DNA of 64,000 nucleotides from Ricordea florida. Its lineage: Eukaryota; Cnidaria; Anthozoa; Corallimorpharia; Ricordeidae. The notes below the pieces were generated by a model. It did no database searches and had not been told where the DNA came from. It saw nothing but the letters and a program-made list of their open reading frames with translations. Below are positions 24,041 to 37,250 of the stretch, piece by piece (position 1 is the stretch's first letter; the number at the start of each line of letters is the position of its first letter). The DNA lies in NCBI GenBank assembly GCA_949710005.1, contig OX453282.1, forward strand, positions 2,362,501 to 2,426,500, read 5' to 3'. A program made the translations under genes and the position numbers.

Positions 24041-24720
24041 TAGCAGGGTGCTATTTGATGCAAATGAACCGTATGAAAACTTGACGCGCGATGTTTGCTA
24101 GGATTTCAAGTGTTCAGACGGATTACGATCGACTTCACACTTTTGTTCAAGATGCAGCTTTGTCATAGGCATAAGCTGTTTGCGATTTCTCAGCCCGAAC
24201 TGTTATCTCTGTTCTCCTTGAAAGATGACCATCAACAAATTGAAGCTATCCTTAATATTTCCCTGCACAAATCCATTCGTCAGTAGCCACATGCATTTTT
24301 GTAAGATGTTCACTTCCTGTAGTGTGTATTTCTGAGGGGAGAAACTTCTTTGCATTTTCCATTAAACCAGAGCGCACAGCTTAAACCATTTCCTTCATAG
24401 ACCGGACACTTAAAGCTCAATTTAAGGAACTGTTGAACAGTATTTCAGTACTTTAACTCGCCTTTCATCTGCTATGGCTATTTATACTGAAACAACTTAG
24501 ATCATCGGCGGTACGCGCGCGCTGATAAGTTGGAAACCTATGGGTTATTGTGCCGGTAGCGGCCCATAGGAAAGAGAAACATTTTCTGTTTTTATTTAAA
24601 GTTAGTTTATAAAAGCAATAATTCGCAGTTTCTATGGCGTATTAAACCACGCGGGATGTAGGGAAAGGGCTTCTAAATCACGAGACGTAGGCGAGTGATT
24701 TGTAAACAATACCTTGTCTG

Positions 24721-24955
24721 TACTGTGGTACTGTTTTTACTGTTTTACTATACAGTGTGGTTCTAACGTTTTCATCTGTGGATCAAACCATGCAGTGTGA
24801 CCATTCTTTGTAAAGCTACTGAACAGTACTTTACTGTGGTACTGTTTGTTGTGGTTCTAACTTTTTCATCTGTGGATCAAAAGATGCGGTGGTTTCATCT
24901 TTTTCATTTGAGAACCAAATCATACAATGTGATCATTCATGGGAAAGCTGCTGAG
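24721..24955 (-). repeat. 106-bp satellite, block C (inverted, about two units)
   Basis: The unit is present as its reverse complement: 'ctgttttactatacagtgtg', 'aacgttttcatctgtggatc', 'aaaccatgcagtgtgacc', 'attctttgtaaagctactg'. Confidence 0.85.
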
Positions 24956-25486
24956 CAGGCTGAACAGTAAATGTAAAAAAGCCTATTTTTCTTTCAATTC
25001 AACAAAAGCACCAATTTTTGAAGTTTTGATAACAAAATCTCTCTGTAAGTCAATTCCTGTTCTTAACTGGATTCTAGGTTTGCATAAAAAGTCGTATTTT
25101 TTCCTCGTGACAGGTTATCAATTCGTACACGAGTAAGCTCTTCCTTCCCCTGCCAAGTTTTTTCCTGATTGTATACTTCAATGAGAAAAAAACCCTTCCC
25201 TTTGGCAACATCCGTAAATTTCCTGGGTCGCGACACACTTTACTCATTGTGGATTGACAACAGTCGTCCATTCAGAGAAAAACTTGAAACCTGTCTGCAA
25301 TCACAATTGACACTATTTTTTTTTTTTAAAAGGAGGGATAGATTATCATTTCCTCTGCTTCAGAGCCGTTTACGAGATTACAGAATGTAATCTGCAATTT
25401 TATAGTATTGCACGCAACTTGACCAATCAAAAACCTCAAACAACAGGGATTTCTTAGATTAATATACTGATAGGTTAATCCCTTGA

Positions 25487-25723
25487 ATGCGTTTTGAAGG
25501 TAATTCCATCAAAGAGCAACTCTCAACTGCGGGAGCGGAATTCCGTGAATCGAGCCGAAACTTTCTATTTTACGATGACGATGCGGAACGTATGGATTAT
25601 TTCCAAGTTGTTACGACGTTAAAAGTAATTTCCATGAAAGACACTGGTTCAAAAACACTGCCAATTGTTACAGAGAATGCTGCAATTTGTAGACTAATGG
25701 AATTTGATATGGCCTCTGCATAG
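25487..25723 (+). CDS. Candidate ORF, 78 residues, unrecognised
   Basis: This ATG-initiated frame begins MRFEGNSIKEQLSTAGAEF, includes the acidic FYDDDAERMDYFQVVTTLKV and ends LMEFDMASA. Composition is balanced and globular-looking, unlike most chance frames here, but there is no known match, no CSTEL tail and no evident splice context. It could be a gene fragment. Confidence 0.25.
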   Translation: MRFEGNSIKEQLSTAGAEFRESSRNFLFYDDDAERMDYFQVVTTLKVISMKDTGSKTLPIVTENAAICRLMEFDMASA

Positions 25724-26427
25724 ATTTCGTAGAGATAAGTTCAACAAAAAGGAATCTGAAAGGCGCTAAAGAAATTTCGGAAATAGTTTTTTATTTGTAT
25801 TGTGGGGATAGTTTCTAAAGAAACTGGTGCTGCGTCGGTGGGAAATTGAAATACAAGAAATTGGATAAATCAAACAAGTTGATTAAGTAAGTTATACCAC
25901 CGTAAGGTGAATGGGAGGTGCTGACGTTTCGAGCGTTAGCCCTTCGTCGGAGCGAATGAGTTTTTTATTTGGTCGATTTCTTTCTTTGACGCATCCTTCA
26001 AAGTGTCTCAGTTTTCCCTGTGGGGGAGTGAATCCAACGTTGGTTATTGCTTGCGTTGGTGTTGTTTTGAGGTTCCAGAGTGGGACGGACAGTCCACGCT
26101 ATTGCACATGAAGTGCCGGGGATAGGAGGTCCTGTACGAAAATAGAATATGTCTCGTCGAAAATTCCATGAATGACAGGACGGAAACCGTCCTCGAGGTC
26201 ATACACAATCAGCGTTTTGATTCGTTAACAGGACACATCGTATGTCAAACGCTGTCTAGAAAAGCTTTATTAGTGCTGTGTGGATAATAGCTCGACATAA
26301 TCACATCGACTGTGGGAGAGGTCGAAAGTACTCAAGTTACTGATCGGAAAGTACGTTTTGGAGTGAAAACGCAAAATTTGTTTGCGCATTTGACAGTTTC
26401 TTACTGTGAACAAACGTTTAACACAAC

Positions 26428-27400
26428 ATGAAAGCTGGTGAATGGGAAGACATCGCTTTTCGTTTATTAGGTATGTATAGAAGTGCTATATATATATTGT
26501 GGTAGCGTGCTTTTTGCCTGTAGAAGGAACTCTGTCTGCCTGCCGAAGTGAAAGACTGTCCCAGTTCCAGTCTCAAAAACAACTCCTGCTCGACAAACGG
26601 CTAAGCCATGTACTTTTGAGCTCGAGAATTGCAATTTTCCTATAAAGCGACATTCAGTGAGGAAGGCCTTTAAATTGAATATTAAAAATAGTTGCTTTCA
26701 TCAGATGTGATCAGTGTGTCTCTCTTTATCCTACTACGCTGTTCTGTGCCTTGTACGCGTCTAAAGACAGTAGACGGATTCTAAAAATGTTACTCATGGT
26801 AAAAGTTTGTAGCCCGCAGGGTAAAAAGTTAAAGACAGTGTGGAAGTTAGTTGTGCATGCAAGCGCTCGTCAAAATCCTTCAGTTGATGAGAAGCACAGG
26901 GTAGCCAATTAAATACGCCTTGCATTAGCCAGTGGGATATTATTTTCTTCTTTCTCCAAAGGGTTGTAGTTAGAAAGGTTATCTGCCAGTAACATACTGA
27001 GAAATTAATTACTATATGTCGAAATCTTTCAGCTCTCTGTGGAGGGTTTGAAAAATACAACATTCTGGAAGATGTAGGAATCAGCGCACGAAACAGAAGA
27101 AAAAATTCCCAAGGAGAAAGACGAGCAATGGGCGAAGAAATCGCTCGCAGAGGTTCAGTGCCCAACGTAAACAACGAAGAAAGAAGAAGATTGATATCTG
27201 TTATTTCAACACCGGAATTACGAAAATCAACTTCGTCGTTACCAGAAGAGTATAACAGCGTCGGAAAACTTGCAAACCAAAGAGACTCAGTGACAAATAT
27301 GATAAGCACAACGACTGGTGGAAACACCATTGATCTCGATGTATCAGCTTTCGACTTCAGCGAGCTTCGTTCTACAAATCTTTGCTCCACGGAGCTTTGA
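26428..27400 (+). CDS. CSTEL-3: two-exon small protein with C-terminal LCSTEL tail
   Basis: The second exon (27033-27400) is open upstream of its first ATG (27128) to a good acceptor (cgaaatctttcag). A short exon at 26428-26470 encodes MKAGEWEDIAFRLL and ends at a GTATGT donor in the matching phase. Joined, they give 136 residues across a 562-bp intron. Without the first exon the protein is 90 residues from 27128. Basic-Ser sites are RNRRKNSQ (about 35-41) and ARRGSVP (52-58), the latter resembling a 14-3-3 ligand. The C-terminus is FSELRSTNLCSTEL, the family tail with a class I PDZ-type end. AATAAA lies at 27616, 215 nt after the stop. No known domain is seen; the first exon's amphipathic GEWEDIAFRLL is not enough to name one. 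The exon join is predicted, not observed. Confidence 0.68.
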
Positions 27401-30261
27401 CTTTGGAACAAAGACAAAAAAGAAGAGAGCACTTCAACAGACTGAAAGTCACGTTTATTTATGTCAGTCTCTAATGCATGTTCCGTGTCGTTATGTTATG
27501 CAACGATGGAAAAATTAGAAGTGTCTTGCGTGATGCAATGTACATACGGACTGCATCTCGTCTCGGACGCAATTCGATATTTAATATTCGTGGAGTTATG
27601 ACAACAAGAACTTGTAATAAACGCTTGAAAACACGAGATATCGCAGGAGAAAGCAAATGATATAAGCTCATGTCAAACATCATATATGGTTGTATGTACC
27701 TCGTTCATTAAACCAAAGCATTTCAGTCGATTTATTTCATGTACTCAAATTGTTGGATATCAGTTTAGTTTGAAGTTTCAAACTTATGGAAGGGTTACTT
27801 ATGTAACCGCTCAATTTTTTTGGTACGCTTAGTCAAAGTACCTGTAGATGACTCGACTATAGATATCAAAATTTTGCAAGTATTTTTATTCCTTGACATG
27901 TAAATTTGTAAATGTTTCAATTCCAGAGCGCATTTACCAAGGAATGGTTTTAACAGTAGTTTGAAATAAAATTTACAGCTGTTCAGTTAAATCTGGTGAA
28001 GTTTGGTGATTGAATTGTCATAGAAGGCTCATGGAAAGTACCGGTTGTAATAAACTGTAAAATAAATGACGAAAGCGTTAAAAAGCGGACAATATAAAAT
28101 ACCTGATTACCCTGCAATTGAACGTGCAGTTGTGAGGAGCTACGCAATTTGTGGTTCTGTAACATAAGAGTACTTACCGCGACAAAGTCGCACCCATTTC
28201 AGTTTGTTTGCTTCTTAGCTTGGAGAGGAAAATTTGCTTTCCTTTGACGCAATTTTTAGGGAAACGGACCAGCGTTTCAAGAATTTCCTGTTCCAAACAT
28301 TTCAAAAAGAGCCCTGTAAGTGATACTAACTCCATTAATGGTTAAGTCAATTTGGTCTAGTGACCTTTGTCAACTGTGAAAGAATGCCGTGAGAACGACA
28401 GTACATGGATGAAAATCATTCTGGAAAGTTTTCCGCAGACGGCTTGAATTTCCTAACTTTCACGACAACAGAATAAGAGTAAGCTTTGTATGTACGCTTC
28501 GGTTTGTCTGTAAATGTTTACTATTGGAACAAAACCGTCGTATGTTACTTGTACAAAGCTGAAAGCACATTGTTGACATTGTTGTGCACTACCTCTCTAA
28601 TTACCGAGCTTGCGTGTGCGACTTTAAGCCAGTCATTATTAGCTGTCAATTTCCAAAATACTTTGCCAGGTTAGAATTGGTTATTAGCTGATCAACAAGC
28701 GTTTATCGATCCGGAAAATTCTATCGAACTAAATCAAACCTGTGTAAGTAGAGTTGAGGTGGAGTTAATCCCAGATTAACAGCTCATTCGAACTGAGCTG
28801 CTTACAACCAGCTCAGAAATAAAGGTTTACCCATTTTATCAGAGATTTACCGCATAACGACTCGTTCGAGACACTTTATAGGAAGTTATTTGCCATATAA
28901 GTACAACTTGATTTCAGCAATATTTTCGCCCAAGATGCGAAAGAATGCACAAATTTTATAATTCTCTTACCTCAGGGAGAAGCGCTCCAAACCAAAACAT
29001 ATATAGCTTTTCCTAAAATCTTGATATTCCCTAAAAAGACGACTGAGAAAGGTTGTAAATTTTTTAGCTATTTTTGACGAGCCCAAAACCTAAAAAAGAG
29101 CATCAGGAAAAAAAGAAACCAAAAAAAAAAAAAAATGCGGACGAGTTTGTTTTCAGCCCAGAGACTAATTCAAACCCTGAGGGTGAAATAATTATTTTTA
29201 AACCTGAATTCAAAATAACTGATCAAGATAAGCATTAACGCTTCACTCTTAATTACATAATTAACACGTTCTTTCTCCTCCAAGTGTAAATAGAGCCTCC
29301 TTGTTTTGCGTTCTCATTGATGGATCTCATTGTATTCTGTTAATTTAGCGGAAGTGCACTTCGCAATACGACAGAATCAGTAAGTGAAAGGACGGTATCT
29401 CAGTTTGAACAGACCGACATTGTTTCCTGTTTTAATGCAGAATAAGAAAAGGGTATCTAAAGCCATTGAGATAGACGCAAGCGCAATTCCGGCCCGTTAA
29501 TGAAAGAAAATCAAATTGATTGTCTCCATAAAAAATAAATAGGATGTTGCGTATTTATCTTTGTCGCTTTCACGTTTGTCGGTGCGACCGACGTTTATTT
29601 CCGTGCGCAGCTTTTGACGCGACATGTCAACTGGATATACACAGAAAAAGATCGAAACTAGCAGCGATAAGAAGGTTACCGCAACAACTTCGGGCAACAG
29701 TGTTAAAAAACTACAGAGAGTTTAAGAAACGGTAAAACTTTATGGAGAACAGAGCAAATTTTCTCATGTTTTATCGGTTGAAAGTTTTTTAAAAAAATTA
29801 CTAGCAAAGCCCTGAACCTTCTTTTCAGGATAGGAGGTAAAATTCCTGACCCATTGTTATCACGTGGTTCCCCGATACACACTTCACTTTGTGTTACCGT
29901 ATTGCACAGTTTGGGTGTTACTGGCTATGTTCTTTTAAGCCAAGACAAATTTTAACATTGTTCTCTCAATTTGCAAAATGAATCACACACTGTTCAACTT
30001 ATGACGTGCGTTATAAACAACTTCAAAATGGCGGAATGATAAGTTATCTTAATTAACTAATAAGCCCACCCGGACGTTCTTAACTCTTTTTCTATTCATC
30101 TAAGAAGTCTCACAGTGTGAGAATCAACCAAAAGGAGGTAACAGGACAGACATGAGCTATCAAGGGAGCGATGGTGCCTCATTCGTTTCCTTCCTCAGTC
30201 GTTTTAATGGAAAGGAAGTGATCATGACCATCAAACTATTCGACGAATCATGAGTGGTTTT

Positions 30262-30428
30262 GACAAGAGCCCTGTCACAGGCAAACTCGGAAAAAGCAAA
30301 CCCGAGTTTAATGGCCTTGCTACCACGAGTCTCCTTTTGGTCAATGGTAGAACGTCTAGAACTAGTACTCGGAAGGTCGAAGGTTCGGCTCGGGTTTTCT
30401 CTTTCCGAGTTTCCCAGTGACAGTATAC
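30262..30428 (+). mobile_element. tRNA-related SINE copy with partial inverted copy
   Basis: At 30328-30428 'cacgagtctcc', 'aatggtagaac', 'actagtactcggaaggtcg' and 'aaggttcggctcgg' correspond in order to the element on the minus strand at 33348-33470. The preceding 30262-30327 holds its 3' part inverted ('gtcacaggcaaactcgg'). The tRNA-like promoter boxes here are damaged. Confidence 0.6.
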
Positions 30429-30571
30429 GTGCCGAAAAAGACATCTTTCACAACTTTTACAGGCTCAAAATTTTTTCATCTTCATTATTTAACAGAAAAT
30501 TTCGTTTTTAACTTGTATTACTTTTCTCTCGCAAGTTTTTTCTTATCCTTAACTCGACTTGTCCTACTGAT

Positions 30572-30741
30572 CACGTGTATATATGCGTGTTCGAGCTTTA
30601 CATTTCTAGCGCGTGCTATCTAACAAGTCACGTGCGGCGTTGCATTTCTTTGGGAACCTCAGTCACGTGTCTTGAGTAGAGCGTTTGTTTGAGAGGGGAT
30701 TCACTCTGCCCGCCTCTTGTACCGCAAATTTTCAGCACGTG
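30572..30741. promoter_or_regulatory. Cluster of four CACGTG E-boxes
   Basis: CACGTG occurs at 30572, 30629, 30664 and 30736, i.e. four times in 170 bp, in contexts GATCACGTGT, AGTCACGTGC, AGTCACGTGT and AGCACGTGGT. The surrounding 200 bp is more GC-rich than average here. No gene start is seen next to it, so it could be an enhancer, an unannotated promoter or a repeat. Confidence 0.4.
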
Positions 30742-33347
30742 GTCCGCGCGTCGAAGAAACAACATTTTTGGCCAATACCAAGTTGTAACACGCCAAACAC
30801 AACAAGACTGCGGTTTCTGCCACAACTAAACATTTACTTTCTTATTGTCAGTTTTGATACGAAATTAGCAGAAATACAACGAATTGCTTCACTTGGGCGG
30901 GTCGTATTCCGAAGCACTTACATAATTAAGGGGAATCCCAGTAAATTATATAATATTTCTTCAAAAACCCCGAGGGCTATTAAGCATAGATAACAAAGTA
31001 ACCACAGGCAGGCTGTTACCACTTCAGATATTTTACGTCTTTCAGTAACAAGTGTCGTGAGAAATATTTGGGGTGAAAAAGCCTATCAATAGAGTATCAC
31101 ATGGCACCTGAGTATCATCGATAACAATAATTGATATTGATTCGTATCCAGTTACCCGGCGGAGATACGTCTAATCAACAAATGTATGGAATATGCGTGC
31201 ATTTTGATTTGAGGCCATAAAACAAAACAGCACAACAAGACGGTAGCTAACTAGCAAAACTTGGCGCGCACGTTGACTAGCTCACTTAGTGTCAAAGAGT
31301 TTTACTCTTAATGATTAATACAGTGCAACGTCTTTTTAAAATAAAAATACATTATCATCAGACAGATTATAACTTGCAAAAATCACTGAGGCATAATTGA
31401 GGATATAATGAATCAATGAAACTCTTAACTCTACAGCGAGACGTGAAAAAAGAGGGTGACACTTATTGAGTAGAATCAGGCCGCCAAGAGTGAAGATTGA
31501 GTGAGTTAAACAGTTTACTCAAATCGTGCTTGAATCTGTGATGTTCAATTATTTTAAAGATTTTCCACTTTTCTGGACCACAGCGCATTTACAAGAAGTT
31601 CAAGGTGTGAAATGGTGATGAGAGAATGAGGAAGGATGAAGCAAGGGAAAAAGGATAGAATTTAGTCAACAGGCTGACTCCCTTGCGAATTTCTGTACTT
31701 TATGACTAAATAAGATAGTAATAATTTGAAGTTTGTTAAAGAACTAACAGAGTTTCAGTGTTCTGTTACTGTATCATGAAAACGAACTGGAGCCACTCAT
31801 ACATTGATAAAGTACTTTTTGGAGATAAATGTCGCTACGTTTTGCCACCTTTTACTCCTCGTTTGTTGTACAGACGAGAGACGGCGCTTATCAACCTTCA
31901 CTGAATTTCTTCGCAAGCTTAAAAATCATTACTTGGTAATTATTTTAAAAACCTACAGTCACTACATGTCGGACTACCTAGCAGTGTGACCCTCTCTCTT
32001 CATGACATGTTAAAGAAACGAGTATCGAATGATTGCTCTACATTTTTTATGGTTTGCTTATTTGGGTCTGAAAAGGTTTTTCATATAAAGCACTCCAGGC
32101 TCACTGCCTACGTGGCTAGCCCACGCCTGATATCAAGTTTGTTATTCCCTTATACAAGAGTGACAACACTTTTTATCTCCATCCTTAATTAACACAGGTG
32201 TGGGCCCTCTGTCATTACCACTGTCTTGCCTTCGATCTTTCAAATGCCTCATTAATCTATTTCTAAAACAGTTTCTCTTTTTTACCGGCAGTTTATGTAA
32301 GACCGTGTTCACATTCTTTTCACCTCTCTAACCATTGTACTAAGTACTGTGTAATATACCAAACACGTAAGTTATTTGCAGAACGAATCAGAAAAACTCG
32401 TGACTTCACAAAACAAAATTTAGAAATAAAGTTAACAAAGTATATGCTAAGAAATATTCACCGGCTATCGAGACGTTCCTAAGAGTTTTTGATATCCTTT
32501 GCTTGAAGGGTTTACATAATCAACTTTTTCGTTCCGTGATGCTAACTTTGACCCCTCAGAACCAGATCTACTAATGAATTATGATAAATGTGCTGTATAA
32601 ACATTAAGAGATGAATTCTTGTATTTGAGTTTGCAAACCGAGGATCAAATCTCAATTGCACGCAAGGTAGGCGCAGGTAAACTAGTCTAATCAAACAAGA
32701 CTAAATTGAATTACCAAAAATAGTAACAGCACACGAAACTCATGTTCAATTTTCACTGAATGTTTATATAACTGAATTCCTATCACCACCATCAATCAAC
32801 TCCCCACTTCACCAGAAAAGCCTTACGAGTCTTGATCCAGTATCGAAGAGTAACCTTCCGGATGGACAACAGGATCTTCCTACATTACATAAACTTTTCA
32901 AAGTACTTTCGACTCCAAAGAACACGTTACACGAGTTTTCATGATTATTCCATTGGGTTTGCATTGAAAGTAGGGTATTGACAGGGCACATCATTATCGA
33001 GTCTTCGAATTCTCAATGAACTGAACCAGCCGGGTTTATTCTCTAAAGATGGCCATCCAACTGCCTCCGTCCTTGTCCTTGTTTGACTCCTGTAATTTGA
33101 ATTAGTTCCACTTCAGTGTTACTCAGTCGATATTCTCCTAGTTTTTGATTGGCTCTTCCCCGTGAAGTCCTTTGTCTCTCAGAGTGATCTTCGAGAGAGA
33201 GGGTTGACTGAAACTGGAGTAAGAGGGTTCTGTACTCAGGGGTGCACTTTCAACTCGAAAAACCAGGAACTATTCGTCGAGATTTCGGACGCAATAATTT
33301 GATCTCTCGTTTTGCGGTAAAATACGGTATCGCAAGATGTGTTTTTC

Positions 33348-33470
33348 AGCATTGTCACAGGCAAACTCGGAGAAAGGAAATCCGAGTACTCTCAACGGTA
33401 GTCGAACCTACGACCTTCCAATTACTAGTTCGGACACTCTACCACTGAGCTATAGGAGACTCGTGGGAGT
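33348..33470 (-). mobile_element. tRNA-derived SINE copy with intact A and B boxes
   Basis: Read on the minus strand, this has TAGCTCAGTGGTAGAG (33437-33452, A box) and GGTTCGACTACC (33397-33408, B box) at tRNA-like spacing. It continues into a body ending 'ctccgagtttgcctgtgac', shared with the 30.3-kb copy. The acceptor-stem halves do not pair as in a working tRNA, so a SINE is preferred to a tRNA gene. Confidence 0.65.
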
Positions 33471-34670
33471 GATGCCAATTAACTAGGTTTATGAGACAAA
33501 TATTCTGCATACTGCCAGGTTTTGAATGACTACAGGCGTTTTGGCCGATCAAGCGTTTTCAAAACGTAAGAAGAACAGGTTTAAACAATGAGTACTTCAT
33601 ATTTTCAATGATCGACTGTCTTTTTGGCCCATCTGAACGTACCATCCTCATACTGACAAGTTAAACAATGTTATCCTATGATAATGATGATGATTATCAT
33701 TATTATCAGTTCTATGATACATAAGAGGAACCAAACAACAAAAAGTTCTTAAATTAGCTGTCCGTATTTCAGTTTTGAGTTATCCGGCTGTAGAAGGGAA
33801 CAAAGTTCATTTGATAAGAAAGGAATACGCAATGGAATGCCATACAAAACAACTTCAGTTATGTAACCATTACAACAAACTTTTAATACAAAATGTAATA
33901 CAAATTTAAAAACAACTTCGAAAAATCCCGTTTCATCAGCAAAAATCAGCAGCTTTGACTCAAAGTGGGCAAATTGCAATTCAACTGAGTTGATTTGAGT
34001 TCTATTCGGTGCCTCAAGTTTAGTCGAACACTACTCTACTAACTATGACTACTCTAAGCCGTGTGAATCAGTGGGTTCAAAGTCCATCGTAAAAGATTAA
34101 GGAAAAAACGATCTGAATTACGTAACCCACTACAAAGATTGTAAACGTGTCGTTAAAGCAGATGTGAGATTTACATTGATAAATTAATAGAATAGCGACA
34201 GATCATGCTCATGTTTAGTGCTTTGGGTGTGTGTACCTCGTGTGTTTTGCCCCGTTGTGATAACACGTGTTTTTAAAAATATAATAGGGCACCAGCTTCG
34301 TATGGTGCTGGTAAGGAAATGAAGTAATTGGGCCAGTAAGAAACGGGTGGACAAAAGTACTCACTGCAATATGGCAAGCCAGATCACGATCGTCAGGTTG
34401 ATAAAGATAGTATCACAACTGTTTAGCTTTTAATTTATAAGTGCCTTAAACAAATAAATTCCTTAAAAGTGAGCAGCTTCGAACAAATGCTCTTGTTATA
34501 TACCTAGACTGTGATTGGTTGATTCTTGGTCACGTGCCCCTGATCAAATTCAAATGAATCCCGACTGGAATACAATTGCGCAGTTGTTACCCGGGCGCCG
34601 AACACAACGGCACGTGAACAGTGCATGACTAAATTAAAAATGACGTGATCTTCTAAATAAACAAAGCACT

Positions 34671-34802
34671 TAATGTATGGTCCCTCGGGAAATGTAGGCA
34701 GTCTTGTTTTCCCGAGAGTCCTGTTTCCCTCGATTTCGTCTCGGGAAACATCAGGACTCTAGGGAAAACAAAACTAAGTGTTTCCCTCAGGACCATAAAT
34801 TA
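34671..34802. mobile_element. Short palindromic MITE-like element with TTAA flanks
   Basis: The ends 'ttaatgtatggtccctcgggaaa' (left) and 'tttccctcaggaccataaattaa' (right) are near inverses, and the interior arms ('gttttcccgagagtcctg' and 'caggactctagggaaaac') also pair. TTAA at both ends is suggestive of a TTAA-targeting (piggyBac-like) element, but this is inference. Confidence 0.6.
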
Positions 34803-37147
34803 AGAGTATAATATTACCTGATTAAATATGATACAACGGGAAACACCCATACCCTGTATCATGAACCGAGCAGTATAACACTATGAATGAATGAATGAAT
34901 GAATGAATGAATGGTTATTTGCCACACAATTATTAGAGTTTTAATGACAATCAATAATAGTAATAAAGTCATTAATAAATGGGAGGATGGATGTTGCAAT
35001 AATTGTGGAGACGAGACCCCAAGAAACCATCCAGCTTATGAGAGGGACCCAGTCATATGGCTATCATTAATCTAAATAATCTCACGGAATGCTTACTCAA
35101 TTTTTGAATTTTTTAACTCAATTTGTTTTAAAGAAATACCAACATATTTTTCTTAAAGTTCAGAAAACGGATGAATTAGTAATTGATCTAGGAAGAGAGT
35201 CCCAGATTTTTGGACCTTGATGAAGAATTGTAAATTGTTTGATGTTAGTGCGACAATAATGTGGCCCATAATTTTTGATCAGTGACTTTCGAGAAAATGC
35301 TCACGTTACATGTTTTTATTCAAAATGAAAAAGTTTAATCCACACTGTAAAAGACAGAAGATTATCGATCATTACCAGCAGCGAATCAGCCCTGTCGTTA
35401 CAAAACTTCTTAATGAAACTGCACTGCACTGAGTTTTGTCACCCTGGCTTGGAACTGAATCACCAATGGTATACCTTCAAAAATCTCACTGTTATCTACG
35501 TTTTGGTTTTACAGCTAGATCAATTTCCTGTAAAAGCGCAGTTGCTGAGTCACGTTTTTCGAACAGCCTCGATGAAAGGTTTACTAGGCCAGTACACACG
35601 TCATTACGGTCACGTTTCCAAGGTCACGTCCTCCTGATCACAACGTTGGTTTGGATCATTGGTTGATTGTCCGGGGGGAGGGATACTTCGTTGTAGGAGG
35701 CTAATGGGGATACTGATGCCGCCGGATGTGATCGCATTTTCACAACTGGATTGACTATAGTGGGGTTGCATTTTCAACAGAGTCACTAGAATGGGGTTGC
35801 ACATTTTCGATTTTTCGGGGTAAGAAAATTCTACAATTCTAGGGATTCAAAATGGTCTCGGACAGGAGCGAATCGTGATTCGCTCCTGTCTCGGTTAAAA
35901 AGTTCAACTTAAGTTGTCAGGTTTATTGAATGTAACAATCAGCTCGCATTACATTCAGTTCTTGAAACCACAACTGAAAAGATGTCAATTCATTTAACAA
36001 TGACCCATGATTGATAAAGGAGATGCATGAAAAGAAGTGACTTAGTTGAGATCGCGAAAATCACATTTCCCAGTGACTAAGATGGGGTCTATGACTGGTC
36101 ACAAAAATTGACTGTAATAGAGCAGGGGTTCTGAGAGGCCAGCAGTACATACCTCTCCACTCCCTTCCTGGGGAATGGTCTCAACAACAACAACAACAAC
36201 AGCTTTGTTTATCCTTTATTTTGTTATACAAATGAAATTACATAGTATAATAATTAAGTTAAAATAAGGGTAACTGACAACCTGAAATAATCTGAAATAG
36301 TTAAAAATGCGAGGTTGCCAGTTAATTACATTTCGTATAAATACTCAGGTGATTATACAAAATCGCGCGCTCTGATTGGTTCGCTATCTCGGATTATCAG
36401 CCGATAATCACCTCGACGAACAAAATCGCTGCCAGTCGTTCGCACGCTTTTGATGAAATAAAATCTTTTCTCAGTGTTTATCGGTGAATATTCACCTCGA
36501 CTTCGCCTCGGTGAATATTCACCGATAATTACTTCGCCTTTGGCGAATAATAGCTAACACAAGTAAACAGGAGATTAGCATTAAACAAATTGTGTGACTT
36601 ATTCTATGAATAACTGCACAAAAAGAAAAAAAAGGTATTTGTTGAAGACATTACCAAAATTCATTAATAGTTGTTAGTTAGATGTTTTTTCAGATTGGAT
36701 TTAAATGAGGAGAGGGAGGAACATTTGAAATCTTCATTTATAGAATTCCATATCATACGGCATTGGAAACGAATATTGAATTTTCCGCAGTTTGTTCTTA
36801 CTTTAGGAAGATAATACGACAATTTAGAAGCCTGCCTTGTATTGTAACTATGAATCTGATCTACTTTAGTAAAGAAGAAATTGAAAACAGATGAAGTACT
36901 TTACTATGATGATATTTATACATTAAAACTGCAATATGGTATTTTACAAGATCAGGGAACTTAATTATACCTAGTAACTTAAACAAAGGGCTAAAAAAAT
37001 GATCAAAGCTTGAAAAAGTAATAACTCGAACAGCCGTTTTGCAGTACGTAGATTGGATGAAGAGTAGTGCAGGTATTACCCCAAGCAATTAATCCTTAAG
37101 TTGAAAAGGGTTAAATAAGTGCATAATATTTAAGAAATAGAAAACAT

Positions 37148-37187
37148 GTACCGTGTTTCTATCGAGTTATAGAAACACGAGTGAAAG

Positions 37188-37218
<31 letters not shown>

Positions 37219-37219
37219 G

Positions 37220-37250
<31 letters not shown>

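Larger units (their letters stand above)
18994..26427. other. Repeat-rich stretch between CSTEL-2 and CSTEL-3
   Basis: It holds three blocks of the 106-bp satellite (19741-20453, 21856-22265, 24721-24955 inverted), a TIR transposon (20598-21089), and near 25885-25960 a fragment of a dispersed repeat also seen inverted at 43770-43885. Two open frames (23660-24040, lacking an early ATG, and 25487-25723) are unexplained. Confidence 0.55.

Noticed and set aside
26794-27432. 212-codon minus-strand frame
   Set aside because: It is antisense to the CSTEL-3 second exon, whose tail and splice structure are better supported.
30160-30511. Opposed frames of 85-94 codons
   Set aside because: Both are readings of a SINE and its inverted partial copy.
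33390-33465. tRNA gene on the minus strand
   Set aside because: The promoter boxes are good but the stem structure is poor, and the body is shared with the 30.3-kb copy, so SINE is preferred.
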